Assembly (NCBI GenBank): GCA_035307765.1
Contig: DATGHU010000048.1
Span: 10,099 to 74,098 of the forward strand
Direction: 5' to 3'
Origin: a bacterium
GTDB taxonomy: Bacteria > Sysuimicrobiota > Sysuimicrobiia > Sysuimicrobiales > Segetimicrobiaceae
DNA length: 64,000 nucleotides
Shown here: positions 8,477 through 17,695 of the stretch, in pieces
Numbering within the stretch: position 1 is the stretch's first letter
How the letters are laid out: each line of letters opens with the position of its first letter
The notes under the pieces: generated by a model
What the model saw: the letters and a program-made list of their open reading frames with translations, nothing else
What the model was told of the DNA's origin: nothing
Databases searched by the model: none
Translations under genes and position numbers: made by a program

Positions 8477-9249
8477 CCGCTCGAATCGGCAAAAGGTTTG
8501 CCACAGGCAGGGGTCTTTCCATCGCACGACTTGACAAAAGTCGCCCCCCCACAACGCGGCGGCCGCGCTGCGCAGAGCGGTCACAATGACGATTGGCTGC
8601 GGGTCGCATCCCGACGCAGCTCGTAAGGGCAGGATTTAATCTGCTGCTCCGGGCGACTCTGTAACTCGCGGGAGTAAGCGCGCTCTCTGCACGGGCCAGG
8701 GTGGGGAGGGTGGCGAGGACGAGCAAAACTCGCCCCGACCCGGTCCTGGCATGATCCCCGGCACACCCTCAACCAGCGGCGTCAAGGCGAAGCTTAGCCC
8801 GACATTCTTCCCGATCGGACGTTCCCTTTTCCTATCGATGACGGCACGTTCATCAACCCCACGGCCCCGCGCTGTCCACGTCGCCGGGCCGGACGGTTGT
8901 TCCCCCCAAGCGCTCCAGATGGCACCCCCGTTCTCGGGATCTCCGTGCGATGCCCACCTCATGACCTCCCCTTCGTACTGACGAGATTCAACGCGTTCCC
9001 GAGGTGCTGATTCATCGGATCTGATGAAGGGGGAGGGCGCACAGGCGGTCAACGATGCCTCTCGACAAGGCAATGAATCGATCGGGCGATCCACCCCCAA
9101 GCAGAGGCGTGGATGCCGTCGGCCTGCGGGACAAAGACACGCGTAATAGGTGCCCGGGTCGGCAATGGCCACGGAGTTGAAGAGTCGCGCTGGTGCACGT
9201 CCAGATGAGATCGTCCATGGATCTGAGTTTGTGTGGAGGGAAGAATTGA
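8477..9249. other. Mostly gene-free stretch
   Basis: About 770 bp. The only candidate gene is a short minus-strand frame (8636-8962) that has a good ribosome binding site but no recognisable domain. No tRNA, repeat or terminator was seen. Confidence 0.4.
8636..8962 (-). CDS. Possible small protein (doubtful)
   Basis: A 108-residue frame whose ATG (8962) is preceded on the minus strand by AAGGGGAGG three bases upstream. The first 75 residues (MRWASHGDPENGGAIWSAWG at the start, then RKRERPIGKNVGL) look more protein-like than the Ser/Pro-rich end. No homologue recognised and the coding signal is weak. Confidence 0.25.
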   Translation of the reverse strand: MRWASHGDPENGGAIWSAWGEQPSGPATWTARGRGVDERAVIDRKRERPIGKNVGLSFALTPLVEGVPGIMPGPGRGEFCSSSPPSPPWPVQRARLLPRVTESPGAAD

Positions 9250-9753
9250 ATGACTGAGCCCCGACGACACCCCGCGAAGGTCCGCGTTCCCCCGGCGTGG
9301 GGAGCGAGCATCATCGCCGGGGCTGGTGCCGGCGCGGTGGCAAGCTTCGCCAGTGTGGCCGTGGGGATCCTCATCCACCGGCAGGCACAAATGTTGACAT
9401 TTTGGGCCGCGCTCAGCGCCGGCATTTTCGGCGGCTTTCTCTATGGCTGGTTGGGGCGAATTGCCCGCCGACCTGCGGCAGCGCTGTGGGTGATCACTTT
9501 GGTCGACGCGACGACCGGAAGCTTTCTAATCGCGTTCCTGCCGCTGGTGTCTGGGACCCACTCATTGCTGAGGGCCCCCGTCGTCGGTGCCATGGCGCCG
9601 TTGCGGCCTCTCATCGCCCTTGTGAGTGTCGAGCATTTGGGTGGACGGAATTTTCTCGCGCCATCCTCTCTCTCTGATATGGCGACACTCTACCTCAGTG
9701 CCGTCGCAGTGTCAGTGCTTGTGCCGAGGTGGGCGAAGCCGAGAGATCGGTGA
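9250..9753 (+). CDS. Polytopic membrane protein of unknown function
   Basis: 167 residues with four or five hydrophobic segments (about 18-42, 48-68, 78-100, 106-124, 145-160), glycine- and alanine-rich in the first (GASIIAGAGAGAVASFASVA). GGAGGGAAG at 9236-9244 precedes the ATG. No family is recognised. A strong hairpin terminator follows 92 bp downstream, so it is probably transcribed alone. Confidence 0.6.
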   Translation: MTEPRRHPAKVRVPPAWGASIIAGAGAGAVASFASVAVGILIHRQAQMLTFWAALSAGIFGGFLYGWLGRIARRPAAALWVITLVDATTGSFLIAFLPLVSGTHSLLRAPVVGAMAPLRPLIALVSVEHLGGRNFLAPSSLSDMATLYLSAVAVSVLVPRWAKPRDR

Positions 9754-9844
9754 TCATGCAGCTTTGCGCGTTTTCACTCTATCTCCTGACGACATCCTGG
9801 GGAAAGTGGTTCGGTACACAGTGCATGGGGAATTGTCGGAGGGG

Positions 9845-9888
9845 CCGCAGGTGGGGCCTGTGGGCCCCCTCTGCGGGTTGTTATTTCC
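9845..9888 (+). terminator. Intrinsic terminator between convergent genes
   Basis: A 14-bp stem (9845-9858 with 9863-9876, one mismatch and one G-T pair) with a TGTG loop is followed by GTTGTTATTTCC. It closes the membrane-protein gene and overlaps the 3' end of the converging SRPBCC gene. Confidence 0.7.
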
Positions 9889-10486
9889 GAGCCCCAACCG
9901 TGAGCCGCATGATCTCGGCACGGTCTCGGAGCGCGCGACTCATTTCTTCCAAACCGCGCTGCGCGTCGCCCTGCACGTTGCCTGAGAGAGAGGTAAGCAA
10001 GCCCGTAAAGGTTTCCTGGGCGATCAGGCGGGATCGGTCTGCACCGAGTGGCTCAAGGGTGAAGGTCTGGTCGCGGTCGAAGAGGCCACCCGTGAAGGTC
10101 TGCCCACGCCAGCGCAAGATGTGATTCGGTTGGACAGTCACTACCGTCGGTTGGAATTCAATCACGCCCGTTCCGGAGTGCAAAGTGATATCTAATTGTG
10201 CTCCCGTGCGAATCTCCCCCGTGGCCGGATAGACGTAGGGATTCCAAATCGTGTACCCGGCAAGATCGGTGAGAATCTGCCAGACAAGCTCGGGGGGGGC
10301 GTTGATCTCGACCTCCGCCTGCACCTGGTGCTGGGCGGTCAAGGCCGGGAACATCGTCAGGACGAGAATGGTCGAGAGGAGCGCAAGTGGGCGCGGTGGC
10401 GCGTGCGACGCGGTCGCGTTGGTGCCAGTGGCATCGGCTGATGGGAGGCTCAAGGCCGAGGTGACGCTGATCTCCGTCCGCCGCAT
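9881..10486 (-). CDS. Membrane-anchored SRPBCC (START-like) domain protein
   Basis: 201 residues. A hydrophobic segment near 33-52 (LALLSTILVLTMFPALTA) suggests a signal or anchor; the rest is a polyketide-cyclase/SRPBCC fold with the opening strand VEINAPPELVWQILTDLAGYTIWNP, the mid-strands LDITLHSGTG and ILRWRGQTF, and the final helix ending MSRALRDRAEIMRL. Such domains bind hydrophobic ligands in a deep cavity. It converges on the upstream membrane-protein gene and shares its terminator region. Ligand unknown; an export signal on an SRPBCC domain is uncommon. Confidence 0.75.
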   Translation of the reverse strand: MRRTEISVTSALSLPSADATGTNATASHAPPRPLALLSTILVLTMFPALTAQHQVQAEVEINAPPELVWQILTDLAGYTIWNPYVYPATGEIRTGAQLDITLHSGTGVIEFQPTVVTVQPNHILRWRGQTFTGGLFDRDQTFTLEPLGADRSRLIAQETFTGLLTSLSGNVQGDAQRGLEEMSRALRDRAEIMRLTVGARK

Positions 10487-11109
10487 TGACGCCCCCCTTC
10501 AGATCCAGCAATCGAGGCAACGGAATCTTCAAGAAGTTACTACCCTACAATAAGGGGCTGCAACCTCATTCATTCGGACGAATCTTCGAGGTCAATCTTC
10601 CTCGTGTAAACTTCTGGGTATCTGCCGGGAAACGGATCGCTAACATTCCCCCGCAGGACCCGAGGCGGATCCTGTTGGGCCCAGCGGGCACATGCCACGT
10701 TCTTCGTCGAACCGGCGTGCGGCAATCGCGTTCCGGTGAGGGTTGTGCCAAGGCCGGACTGGACATCGGGTGCCGCATCAGCGGGGGGTAGACCGTTTGG
10801 AGGTGCTGGGGCTCGATCTCGGAGCCGCGGGGGCGGATGCGCACGGACTCTCTGGCGCGCCGGGGTTGGCGTGTGTTGGGGTCGACCTGCGCCGGAGCGA
10901 TTGTCACCGCGGGTGTCACGTCGATCGTCATGCGGCGAAGGACGAGGCGGGCGACCGGGTGCGGCCGTGCGGGTGCGCGATCAATTGGAAACCGAGGGCA
11001 TCGACCCATCCCGGTGTACGTGAATTTACGTTAAGCGGAGGTTTGCGTTGTTGACGGCTGCCCTCTCGGTCCGTGTTGTGGTCGTCGATCGATGTTGCAG
11101 GCGGTTCCG
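10487..11109. other. Gene-free stretch between two minus-strand genes
   Basis: About 620 bp. The frames here give low-complexity Arg/Gly-rich translations with no start signals. I see no repeat, RNA gene or clear terminator. Confidence 0.4.
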
Positions 11110-12357
11110 TCATCCTGCCCGGGGACGCCGCATGTGCTTAGTGACGTTGGCCATGATCGGCACCGCTCCTCCCAGCGTGAGTGCCCCCAGGGTGAACGCC
11201 GACTCGATTCTGGAAACCGTGATCACCAGGCCGAAAACGATTGGGCTGAGGATGGCGGCCAGCCGCTGCACGCTCTGGCGGATGCCAAAGGCCACCCCCC
11301 AGAGCTCGGGGGGGACCGATTCCACCATGAGGCTCATCGTCAGCGGTTGGGTGAAGCCGAGGCTCGCGCCCATCAGCGCCGATGCTAGCATCAGCGGCCA
11401 GAAGTGCCGCAACAGCGGCGTGACTCCAAGCGAAACTGCCGCCAGCGCCGTGGCGCCGACCAGCAGCGATCCGTAGCCGAACATCGCCACTCCGCGTGAT
11501 AGCATTGAGCGGACCAACATCGAGCTCAGACTGACTGCGGCAATCACGATCCCGATCAGGGTTGCGGATAACCCGACTGTGTGCAGGTAGAGCGGATAGA
11601 AGGACTGTTGCAGCGTCTGTCCGCACCCCACCATGAACGAGATGAACAGGATGCCGGCCACTCCCCGCCGGCCGATGATTGTACGCGCGAGGGTGTGGGC
11701 CGTGGCCAGGGACACGATGTGCGCCGGGACCGTCGATATCACGCGCATGGACCCGGCGACCGCGAAAGCGGGCAACATCAAGATCCACACCACCGCGAAC
11801 GCCGCCGCGTAGCCGAAGCGGCCGGCGATGTACCCGCCGATGACCGGGCCGACCACCGCGCCGGCGGAGTTCCAAAGTGAATAGTAGCCGTAGTTTCGGA
11901 CCCGTGTACCGGGATTGCTGGCGGCGGCGACGATAGCCTGCGGCGCGACGGCAAACCCAATATTCGCGATTCCCATTAACATGTACGCTCCGGCCACTGC
12001 CCACACGCTGTGCCATGCCGTGAGGATCATACCGGCCAGAGCGAACAGGATCACCGACCCTTTCGCGACCATGATGGGACCGCGCTCGTCCACCAGCGCC
12101 CCCGCATGGATCGAGATCAGCAATGGGATAACGCCGGAAATACTGACCACCCCTCCCACGATGATCACCGATGCGCCCTGCGAGGTGAGGTAGAGGGGAA
12201 TGAATGGCGCCGCAACGTACCACGCCCCGTTGGAGAGGAACTGCAACGCGTTATTGAGCCAGAGGAGCGATCCCGGATCCACGGCGTCCCGGCCTGAAGC
12301 AGTCGGGACCGCCGCGGCGTCAGCCCCCGGCGCCGTTTGGGAATCTGACTCAACCAT
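11110..12357 (-). CDS. Major facilitator superfamily transporter
   Basis: 415 residues with about twelve hydrophobic helices, a short hydrophilic N-terminus and a central break near 210-225. The loop between helices 2 and 3 carries GALVDERGPIMVAKGS, the equivalent of the MFS G-x-x-x-D-R-x-G motif, and helix 5 has AGAVVGPVIGGYIAGRFGY, the antiporter-type motif. The pattern suits a drug or metabolite efflux protein of the DHA type. It is isolated, so no substrate clue comes from neighbours. Confidence 0.85.
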   Translation of the reverse strand: MVESDSQTAPGADAAAVPTASGRDAVDPGSLLWLNNALQFLSNGAWYVAAPFIPLYLTSQGASVIIVGGVVSISGVIPLLISIHAGALVDERGPIMVAKGSVILFALAGMILTAWHSVWAVAGAYMLMGIANIGFAVAPQAIVAAASNPGTRVRNYGYYSLWNSAGAVVGPVIGGYIAGRFGYAAAFAVVWILMLPAFAVAGSMRVISTVPAHIVSLATAHTLARTIIGRRGVAGILFISFMVGCGQTLQQSFYPLYLHTVGLSATLIGIVIAAVSLSSMLVRSMLSRGVAMFGYGSLLVGATALAAVSLGVTPLLRHFWPLMLASALMGASLGFTQPLTMSLMVESVPPELWGVAFGIRQSVQRLAAILSPIVFGLVITVSRIESAFTLGALTLGGAVPIMANVTKHMRRPRAG

Positions 12358-13051
12358 CAGTCACCTGCGGGCGAGGATATCGCATGGGCTTCTCTGGCGC
12401 CGACGCGGGTCCCTGTGGTCGGCGCATTCGCCAATGGTCCAGACGGACCATCGCACCGGAATCGACCCCCGACGTGCCCGCGTCAGTTGCATGGGCGGCC
12501 TTCCAGACGACGTCCGGGAACCGGCCCTGACCTAGATGCTGATCGGATGTTTCCCTTCTGTCCCGGAAGTGTCGGGATGTATTCCTCCATCGCGTGCACC
12601 GAGCGACGCGGCGAGAAATGCCAGGCCACAACGCGATCGGGATGAAACAGGGTCGCGGCGGCCGGGTTGGCATTCGACACGGCGCCACCGAGCAGGGAAC
12701 TACGAGCACGTGGGTGGGTTCGATCCCTCGTCGGGCGATCGGGGAGGAACAGCAGGACGGCGCGCGCCCCTGGGCGACGGCTTTGCCCGCGTGCGCAAGT
12801 CGTGGTGGACGACAATGGCCCGTTTACCTCACTGCGCCGTCTAGCAAGACACATCTGAGGTGATGACGCAATTCGGGGGCGCTCCCGCGCTGGCGTCCGC
12901 TCTCTGACGCTGTGACCGCAAGCGTTCGGGGATGGTGGGGGTGTTGACCGCGCCGAGCGAATTCACGAGATCTACACGACATCTTCAGGAGTTTGTCAAG
13001 TCGTTTCCCTAGTCTGAGCGTAGATCTTAAGGATTTGGAGGAGGGTCTCTC
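12358..13051. other. Gene-free stretch
   Basis: About 690 bp between divergent genes (MFS to the left, secreted protein to the right). It must hold both promoters but no clear -35/-10 pair stands out. A GGTTCGATCCC at 12717-12727 resembles a tRNA T-loop but has no pairing stems. Confidence 0.4.
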
Positions 13052-13573
13052 ATGAGAAAACTCGTGGCAACGGTTCTCGGCATCCTGACGGCGACCTTGT
13101 CGATCAGCGGTATCGGGCAGGCGCAGAGTGCGTCCGCCATCCAGGGAACGATTCAGGCGGTGGATTGTCAGACACGCGCGCTGGTCATGGATGCGGCGGA
13201 TGGCACCCATGTGCTCCCTGCGGGACCCTATACGACGGCATTCGTGGATTCCACTGCGGTCGGTTTCTGTGCGCTTCAACAATACGTCGGTGACAATGCG
13301 ACCGTGACGGTCGCCCCGAGCGCCGGCCAACTTGTCGCTGAGCGCGTTGACGTGGACACGGCGGCAACCCCGGCTCCCGCGCCGGCCCCGGCTTCCGCCA
13401 TCTCGGGTCTGCCCGCATGGGCGGGAATTGCTCTCGGGACGGTTCTCGTCGGCGGTCTCCTCTACCTTGCGATACACGGAGCCCAGACCGCGGCCCAAAA
13501 CCAATCCGGGCAACAATGCTACGGTAACCCCGGGGGGCAGTGGTGCCGGGACGGCGGAGATCACAATCACTGA
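13052..13573 (+). CDS. Secreted/anchored small protein
   Basis: 173 residues. It has a signal peptide (MRKL then hydrophobic VATVLGILTATLSISG, cleavage near 25), a short beta-rich domain (about 26-105) with cysteines at about 41 and 70 that may pair, an Ala-Pro repeat linker (APAPAPAPAS-like), and a membrane helix (about 124-147). The tail has two further Cys and ends in HNH. GGAGGAGGG at 13037-13045 precedes the ATG and a perfect hairpin terminator follows. No family recognised; likely cell-surface. Confidence 0.6.
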   Translation: MRKLVATVLGILTATLSISGIGQAQSASAIQGTIQAVDCQTRALVMDAADGTHVLPAGPYTTAFVDSTAVGFCALQQYVGDNATVTVAPSAGQLVAERVDVDTAATPAPAPAPASAISGLPAWAGIALGTVLVGGLLYLAIHGAQTAAQNQSGQQCYGNPGGQWCRDGGDHNH

Positions 13574-14127
13574 GGGTGCCCGAACGGGTGGCGGTCGTCG
13601 GCGATGGAGGGGCGGACCCGGATCCGCCCCTCCGTTCTGTCCCCCCCCAGGAAGGTGGCGCGGGGTCGACCAGTCCCCGAATCTCCCGCAATTCGCCGCA
13701 GTGATGATAGAGAAGCAGTGAGCTCACCCCGCGAGGTGTTTCGTCCCGCCGGACAGCGGTTGGCGGTCCTTGGCGGAAAATCCGCTCCGGTATGTGCGGT
13801 GCGAGCTCCCATAATCCTCCCATCAACCGAGCGCACGTGTTGCGTGCGAACCTTGCGTAACTGCCGGCGCAGGAGTACACTTAATGCAGCTTCCCCTTCC
13901 TTGTGTCTACGATCGTACCCCAGGCAAGCGGTCGGTTCCCCGGAGGAGAAGGCAATGGTCGAGTTTGCGCCGACTCCGGGGAGGTATCTTCATCGGTCTG
14001 ATCCAAACGCTGCCCCCCCCCAATGGCCGGCACTGCTCATGTACCGCAGGCGTGCTCCCGGGTTTGGGCCCTCGCGGAGAGCACGCCGGCCCTCGCGGAT
14101 CTGACGGCGGTTGTAAGGAGGACGACG
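13574..14127. other. Gene-free stretch after a terminator
   Basis: About 550 bp. It holds the terminator at 13606-13633 and the leader of the three-gene cassette that begins at 14128. No other supported feature. Confidence 0.4.
13606..13640 (+). terminator. Intrinsic terminator
   Basis: A perfect 11-bp stem, GGAGGGGCGGA (13606-13616) with TCCGCCCCTCC (13623-13633), loop CCCGGA, then GTTCTGT. It ends the secreted-protein gene 30 bp upstream. Confidence 0.7.
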
Positions 14128-14361
14128 ATGGCGCTGGACAACGAACGGAACCGCGTATTGGCCTCGTTACGGGATCGCTCAGATGGCGTCGACAGTTCTG
14201 TCCTGGTCGAGGGCCTTGGCTTGACCAAGGACGTAGTGGAGCGCCACCTTCTCTACTGCGTGGACTACGGGCTGGCGACCTGGAAGCGGCACCGGAATGG
14301 ATCGGGGGAAGCGACAATCACGGATCGCGGCCGAGACTATTTGCGTCGTCAAGAGGAATGA
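14128..14361 (+). CDS. Winged-helix DNA-binding protein (cassette gene 1)
   Basis: 77 residues with a compact wHTH look: helix 5-16, helix SSVLVEGLGL, recognition-type helix TKDVVERHLLYCVDYGLAT, and a wing (RHRNGSGEATITDRGRDYL). AAGGAGG at 14115-14121 sits six bases before ATG 14128; the longer frame from 14023 has no such site. It is followed after 7 bp by a LAGLIDADG-like gene and then an HTH gene, all in the same direction and similarly spaced, so they are probably one transcript. Regulator of unknown targets. Confidence 0.65.
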   Translation: MALDNERNRVLASLRDRSDGVDSSVLVEGLGLTKDVVERHLLYCVDYGLATWKRHRNGSGEATITDRGRDYLRRQEE

Positions 14362-14368
14362 GACGACC

Positions 14369-15151
14369 GTGCGTCTGAGGGCGCCCAACGAGCAGGACCT
14401 CGAATTGCGGGAACGCACCGCGAAGATTCGGACTGCGGCGCGCGGCGGAAAGAGTTCCCTGGAAATCGCCGAGGTGCAACACCTTCCTCTGGCGGCGGTC
14501 GAGCGGATCTTGGCGCCGATCGAACACTCCCGCATCTCCGACCCGGTCTGCTTGCTTCAGAAGCAGCGGGTCACCGTGGGGACCGCTCCCGCTGAGATCC
14601 AGTTGTACTGGCTCGGATTCCTGATGGCTGCCGGGTACATCTGGGGGCAAGGAAGCTCTCTCGCGCTCGTGATCACGCTGGGCGCAGAGTCCCGCGCCCA
14701 CATCGAGACGTTCATGGCCGATCTCTCAACGGATCGGATCTATTGCGAGTTCTGCTACAGCAGCATTGTGGGGTGGCAGGTCTACTTGCGCGATCAGGAT
14801 CTGTGCAAAGCCTTGTTCCCTTGGGGGGTGCCGTCGGAGCTCCACGGGAGCGATTCGGCGCTGCTCGACGATCTCCCGGGGGAACTGGCGATTCCATTCA
14901 TCCGTGGGTACGTCGATGGAAACTGGCCCTTCATCCACTCCACAAACGGCCCGAAAGCGGGGGACTTCGCGGTGGAGGGGACCCCGGCCTTCCTTCATAG
15001 ACTGCACGCTATGATCAAGCGATGTTGGCGGATCCGCGGGGGGGCCGTCAGTTCGCGGGGCGGACGGACCACGCTCCGCTTCTCGGACCCGGGGGCCTGC
15101 CGCGTCATCCAAACCCACCTGAGCTCCTTCGTCTCGCGGGTCCGCACCTGA
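14369..15151 (+). CDS. Degenerate LAGLIDADG-type homing-endonuclease-like protein (cassette gene 2)
   Basis: 260 residues. An N-terminal HTH-like region (about 15-50, with KSSLEIAEVQHLPLAAVERI) is followed by two LAGLIDADG-type repeats: WLGFLMAAGYI at 81-91 and FIRGYVDGN at 177-185. In the first the catalytic acidic residue (the D of ADG) is Ala88; Asp183 of the second is kept. The intervening L..ALFPWGV segment also fits the family. Start GTG 14369 lies 7 bp after gene 1; the longer frame from 14297 would overlap it. There is no intron or intein around it, so a mobile endonuclease role is unlikely; a domesticated DNA-binding regulator, as in WhiA, is more likely. Confidence 0.65.
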   Translation: MRLRAPNEQDLELRERTAKIRTAARGGKSSLEIAEVQHLPLAAVERILAPIEHSRISDPVCLLQKQRVTVGTAPAEIQLYWLGFLMAAGYIWGQGSSLALVITLGAESRAHIETFMADLSTDRIYCEFCYSSIVGWQVYLRDQDLCKALFPWGVPSELHGSDSALLDDLPGELAIPFIRGYVDGNWPFIHSTNGPKAGDFAVEGTPAFLHRLHAMIKRCWRIRGGAVSSRGGRTTLRFSDPGACRVIQTHLSSFVSRVRT

Positions 15152-15158
15152 AGGAACT

Positions 15159-15521
15159 GTGATCGAAAGAGCACGACGGTTCCGTGACATCGGGCGAAGG
15201 TCCCACGGGGAGAGATTGCGGTTGGATCATCACGCACGGCGGACCCAGGAGTGGAAGGAAAGTAACCCGCTCAAGCGGCGGCGGGTTGCGGGTCGACTAT
15301 CCACCCATCAGGTGGCGGAGATACTGGGCATCACGAATGCGCAGGTGTTGGAATTGGAAGCGGGCGCATCACCCACAGATCTCGAGATGATGATGGTGAC
15401 CAGAGGCTCGGGGATTACGAAGACACAGTGGACCGCGTGGGAACGTGCGATGCCATGTGGCCCTGAGCCCGAAACATCCTCCGCCCCTCCGATCCTCGAC
15501 GCACGCCGCCCCGCGGTGTGA
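15159..15521 (+). CDS. Small HTH (XRE-like) protein (cassette gene 3)
   Basis: Up to 120 residues. The middle (about 40-80) reads KRRRVAGRLSTHQVAEILGI then TNAQVLELEAG, a lambda-repressor/XRE-like helix-turn-helix; both ends are low-complexity and rich in Arg or Pro. GTG at 15159 with AAGGA just upstream starts it 7 bp after gene 2, continuing the same spacing. Because both ends are weak, the true start or even the gene may be shorter. Probably DNA-binding. Confidence 0.5.
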   Translation: MIERARRFRDIGRRSHGERLRLDHHARRTQEWKESNPLKRRRVAGRLSTHQVAEILGITNAQVLELEAGASPTDLEMMMVTRGSGITKTQWTAWERAMPCGPEPETSSAPPILDARRPAV

Positions 15522-15854
15522 CGCAAGCGTCACCGCAGTGAGCAAACCTTGTTCCCCCGCGAGCGCCGGCCGGGAGCGCCAATCGGCGGGTGCGGGCCGC
15601 GATCGAGGAGTGCGAATCCCCGAATCGACAGCGACTCCCAGGTAGGGAACGGGGCCACGCTCGACCCCGAGCCGCCCCAGGGAATGATTTGCTCGCGGGG
15701 CACCGGCAAGGTATAATCCCGGCGATCGCCGTTCACGAACCACCAACGCCCCGGCGGTTACATTAGGGCGTCGACACTCGCTGCATCTCAAAAGCGGAAG
15801 GAAAAGGGGTTCTGCGATCCGGGTACAACCCGCGAGCATGCGAGGAGGTGACCG
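15522..15854. other. Intergenic region with a promoter
   Basis: About 330 bp. It holds the consensus-like promoter at 15689-15717 and a 138-bp untranslated leader before the next small gene. Nothing else supported. Confidence 0.45.
15689..15717 (+). promoter_or_regulatory. Sigma-70-type promoter
   Basis: TTGCTC (15689-15694) and TATAAT (15712-15717) are separated by 17 bp, near the ideal for the housekeeping sigma factor. The next gene starts at 15855, giving a long leader. Confidence 0.6.
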
Positions 15855-16067
15855 ATGTGGTTGAATGTGAAGGGGAAGGGGCACCTTATCAACTTGGATC
15901 ACGTCATGGAGATCAAGGCGATGCTGACCCATGGAAAAAGTGCCCTGCAGGCGATCCTTCCAAACGGTGAGGCACTGGTGGTTCGCGAATATGGAGCGCC
16001 CCAGGACGCAGCGTCCGTACTGGACCGAATCGCCGAGGCGCTGGAGCCCAAGGTCTATTCAGTTTAA
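15855..16067 (+). CDS. Small conserved-looking protein
   Basis: 70 residues beginning MWLNVKGKGHLINLDHVMEI, then predicted beta strands (ALQAILPNGEALVVREY) and a final helix (DAASVLDRIAEALEP). It looks like a small folded beta-alpha protein; the pattern 'hxxINLDHVxxI...VL.rIxexL' occurs in short uncharacterised bacterial proteins. GAGGAGGTG at 15842-15850 and an upstream consensus promoter make expression likely. Function unknown. Confidence 0.7.
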   Translation: MWLNVKGKGHLINLDHVMEIKAMLTHGKSALQAILPNGEALVVREYGAPQDAASVLDRIAEALEPKVYSV

Positions 16068-16300
16068 GCGCACCCCCTGGGCAGGGTCGTAGGGTACGGC
16101 GCGCCGCCGGACTCCCCTCGCATCCGCCCCGCACGTACCCGAGCACCGGTGGCCCGTTTATTCGCCCCAACGAGTTCGTCTCTCCCTGGAATCTGGAATT
16201 CTTCCCGTTCGGCGATGTGTGCCCGCCGCCTTCGGCTTCGATAGGGGACGCAGGTGGTCTGCGGGCGCCGTCAAATTTCTCCGTAAGTGAGGTGAGGCCG

Positions 16301-17539
16301 ATGCGACGGATGCTCACGGTGTCCATGCTGCTCATGCTGATTGCGTGGACCGCGGCGGAGGGCCAGGGGAATCCCATCGTCATTGGTGCCGTCTACCCCA
16401 CCGCCGGACCTCAGGGCAGGATCGGAGCCGGCATTGATGAGTTCCACGGGCTGCTGCTCGCGGCCGCCTACGTGAATGCGAATGGCGGCGTCGGGGGACG
16501 ACCCCTCCAGATCCGGCTGGCGCCCGCCGACTCATCCGATGCCGCCCCGGACGCGGTCGAGCAGCTGGCCCGCCAGGACATTGCGGTAATCGTCGGCACC
16601 TACGGCAGCACGATTGCCCGTCCCGCCGCAGAGACCGCGGCCCGACTGGGGCTTTTGTTTTGGGAAACGGGGGCGGTCGGCGAGATCGGAACGGCGGCGG
16701 CGCCGGGTAGGTACTTCTTCCGTGTGGCTCCGAGCGGGGCGCTCCTTGGCCAACAGGCGGTGGCATTCGTTCGTGACCGGGTGGTCCCGCGTTTGCACCG
16801 CCTCGAGCCGCTCCGATACAGCGTGGTTCATGTAGACGATGCGTTTGGGCGAGCGGAGGCCCAGGGAGAGGTAGCGGAACTCCGGCGCTCACACCTCCCG
16901 ATTGCCGCCGTGTTGGCGTACGACCCGTGGCACGCGACCTACGGCGAGCTGGTCCGGGAGATCGCCCGGGCGCACACGGATGTCCTGGTGTTGGCAGGGT
17001 ATATGGATGATGCCGTTGCCCTGCGCGAGGCCGTCATCCGCGCCCACGTGCCGCTGGTCGTCAACATCGGCGGGTGTTCCGCCTACATCATGCCCGAGTT
17101 CGGCAAGCGGTTGGGATGGAAGGCCGTGGGCGTGTTCTCATCCGATAAGACCGGCGGCGATGTCCTGCCGACGGATGGTCTGTCTTCGGAGGCAGCGCAA
17201 GAGCTCCGTTGGGCCCGGCAAGAGTTCAGCCGCCGTTACGGCCATCCGCTGTGGGAGCCCGGGTTGTCCGGATTTTCCGGCGGGATCGCGCTTTTTCAAC
17301 AGATCCTGCCGCGGGCCCGAGATCTCTCCGCGGCCGCGGTCGCCTCTGCGATCCGGGCGAGGACGCTCCCCTTCGGCAGCCTGCCCAACGGCAGCGGGTT
17401 GGCCTTCGGGTCCCCGGGGTCGGTGCTGGCGGGGGAGAATCTTAGGGCGGCGAGCGTGGTCTGGGAATGGATCGCCCCCGATACGCGGGTTCTGGTCTGG
17501 CCCCCCGCCTTTGCCACCCACCCGATCGTGTTCCCGTGA
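16301..17539 (+). CDS. Leu/Ile/Val-type ABC substrate-binding protein (orphan)
   Basis: 412 residues of the Peripla_BP_6 (type I, LivJ/LivK-like) fold. A signal peptide (MRRMLTVSMLLMLIAWTAA) precedes the first strand IVIGAVYPTAGPQGRIGAGI and NANGGVGGRPLQIRLAPADS; two Rossmann-like lobes follow, ending VLVWPPAFA. AGTGAGGTGAGG precedes ATG 16301. No permease or ATPase genes flank it, so it either uses a distant transporter or senses a ligand. Ligands of this fold include amino acids, amides and urea; here it is unknown. Confidence 0.85.
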   Translation: MRRMLTVSMLLMLIAWTAAEGQGNPIVIGAVYPTAGPQGRIGAGIDEFHGLLLAAAYVNANGGVGGRPLQIRLAPADSSDAAPDAVEQLARQDIAVIVGTYGSTIARPAAETAARLGLLFWETGAVGEIGTAAAPGRYFFRVAPSGALLGQQAVAFVRDRVVPRLHRLEPLRYSVVHVDDAFGRAEAQGEVAELRRSHLPIAAVLAYDPWHATYGELVREIARAHTDVLVLAGYMDDAVALREAVIRAHVPLVVNIGGCSAYIMPEFGKRLGWKAVGVFSSDKTGGDVLPTDGLSSEAAQELRWARQEFSRRYGHPLWEPGLSGFSGGIALFQQILPRARDLSAAAVASAIRARTLPFGSLPNGSGLAFGSPGSVLAGENLRAASVVWEWIAPDTRVLVWPPAFATHPIVFP

Positions 17540-17695
17540 GGGGGGGCTTGGTCCAGCCCGCGGGGGCAAAGGACGATCCCTCTCCGGGGTGAGGATCCCC
17601 CCGGCCTCACCGACCGCGTCGCCGGGCCGGAGCGAGCGACCGCTCCCCGCGTCCTTTCACGAGCCCCGGCGTCGGCCGGTTGATCGCGATCGATC

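Noticed and set aside
12708-12740. tRNA-like T-loop GGTTCGATCCC
   Set aside because: The flanking five-base arms do not pair and no acceptor, D or anticodon arm can be built around it.
16301-17539. Orphan binding protein as part of the Liv system at 49-53 kb
   Set aside because: It is 31 kb away and that operon has its own binding protein; no evidence links them.
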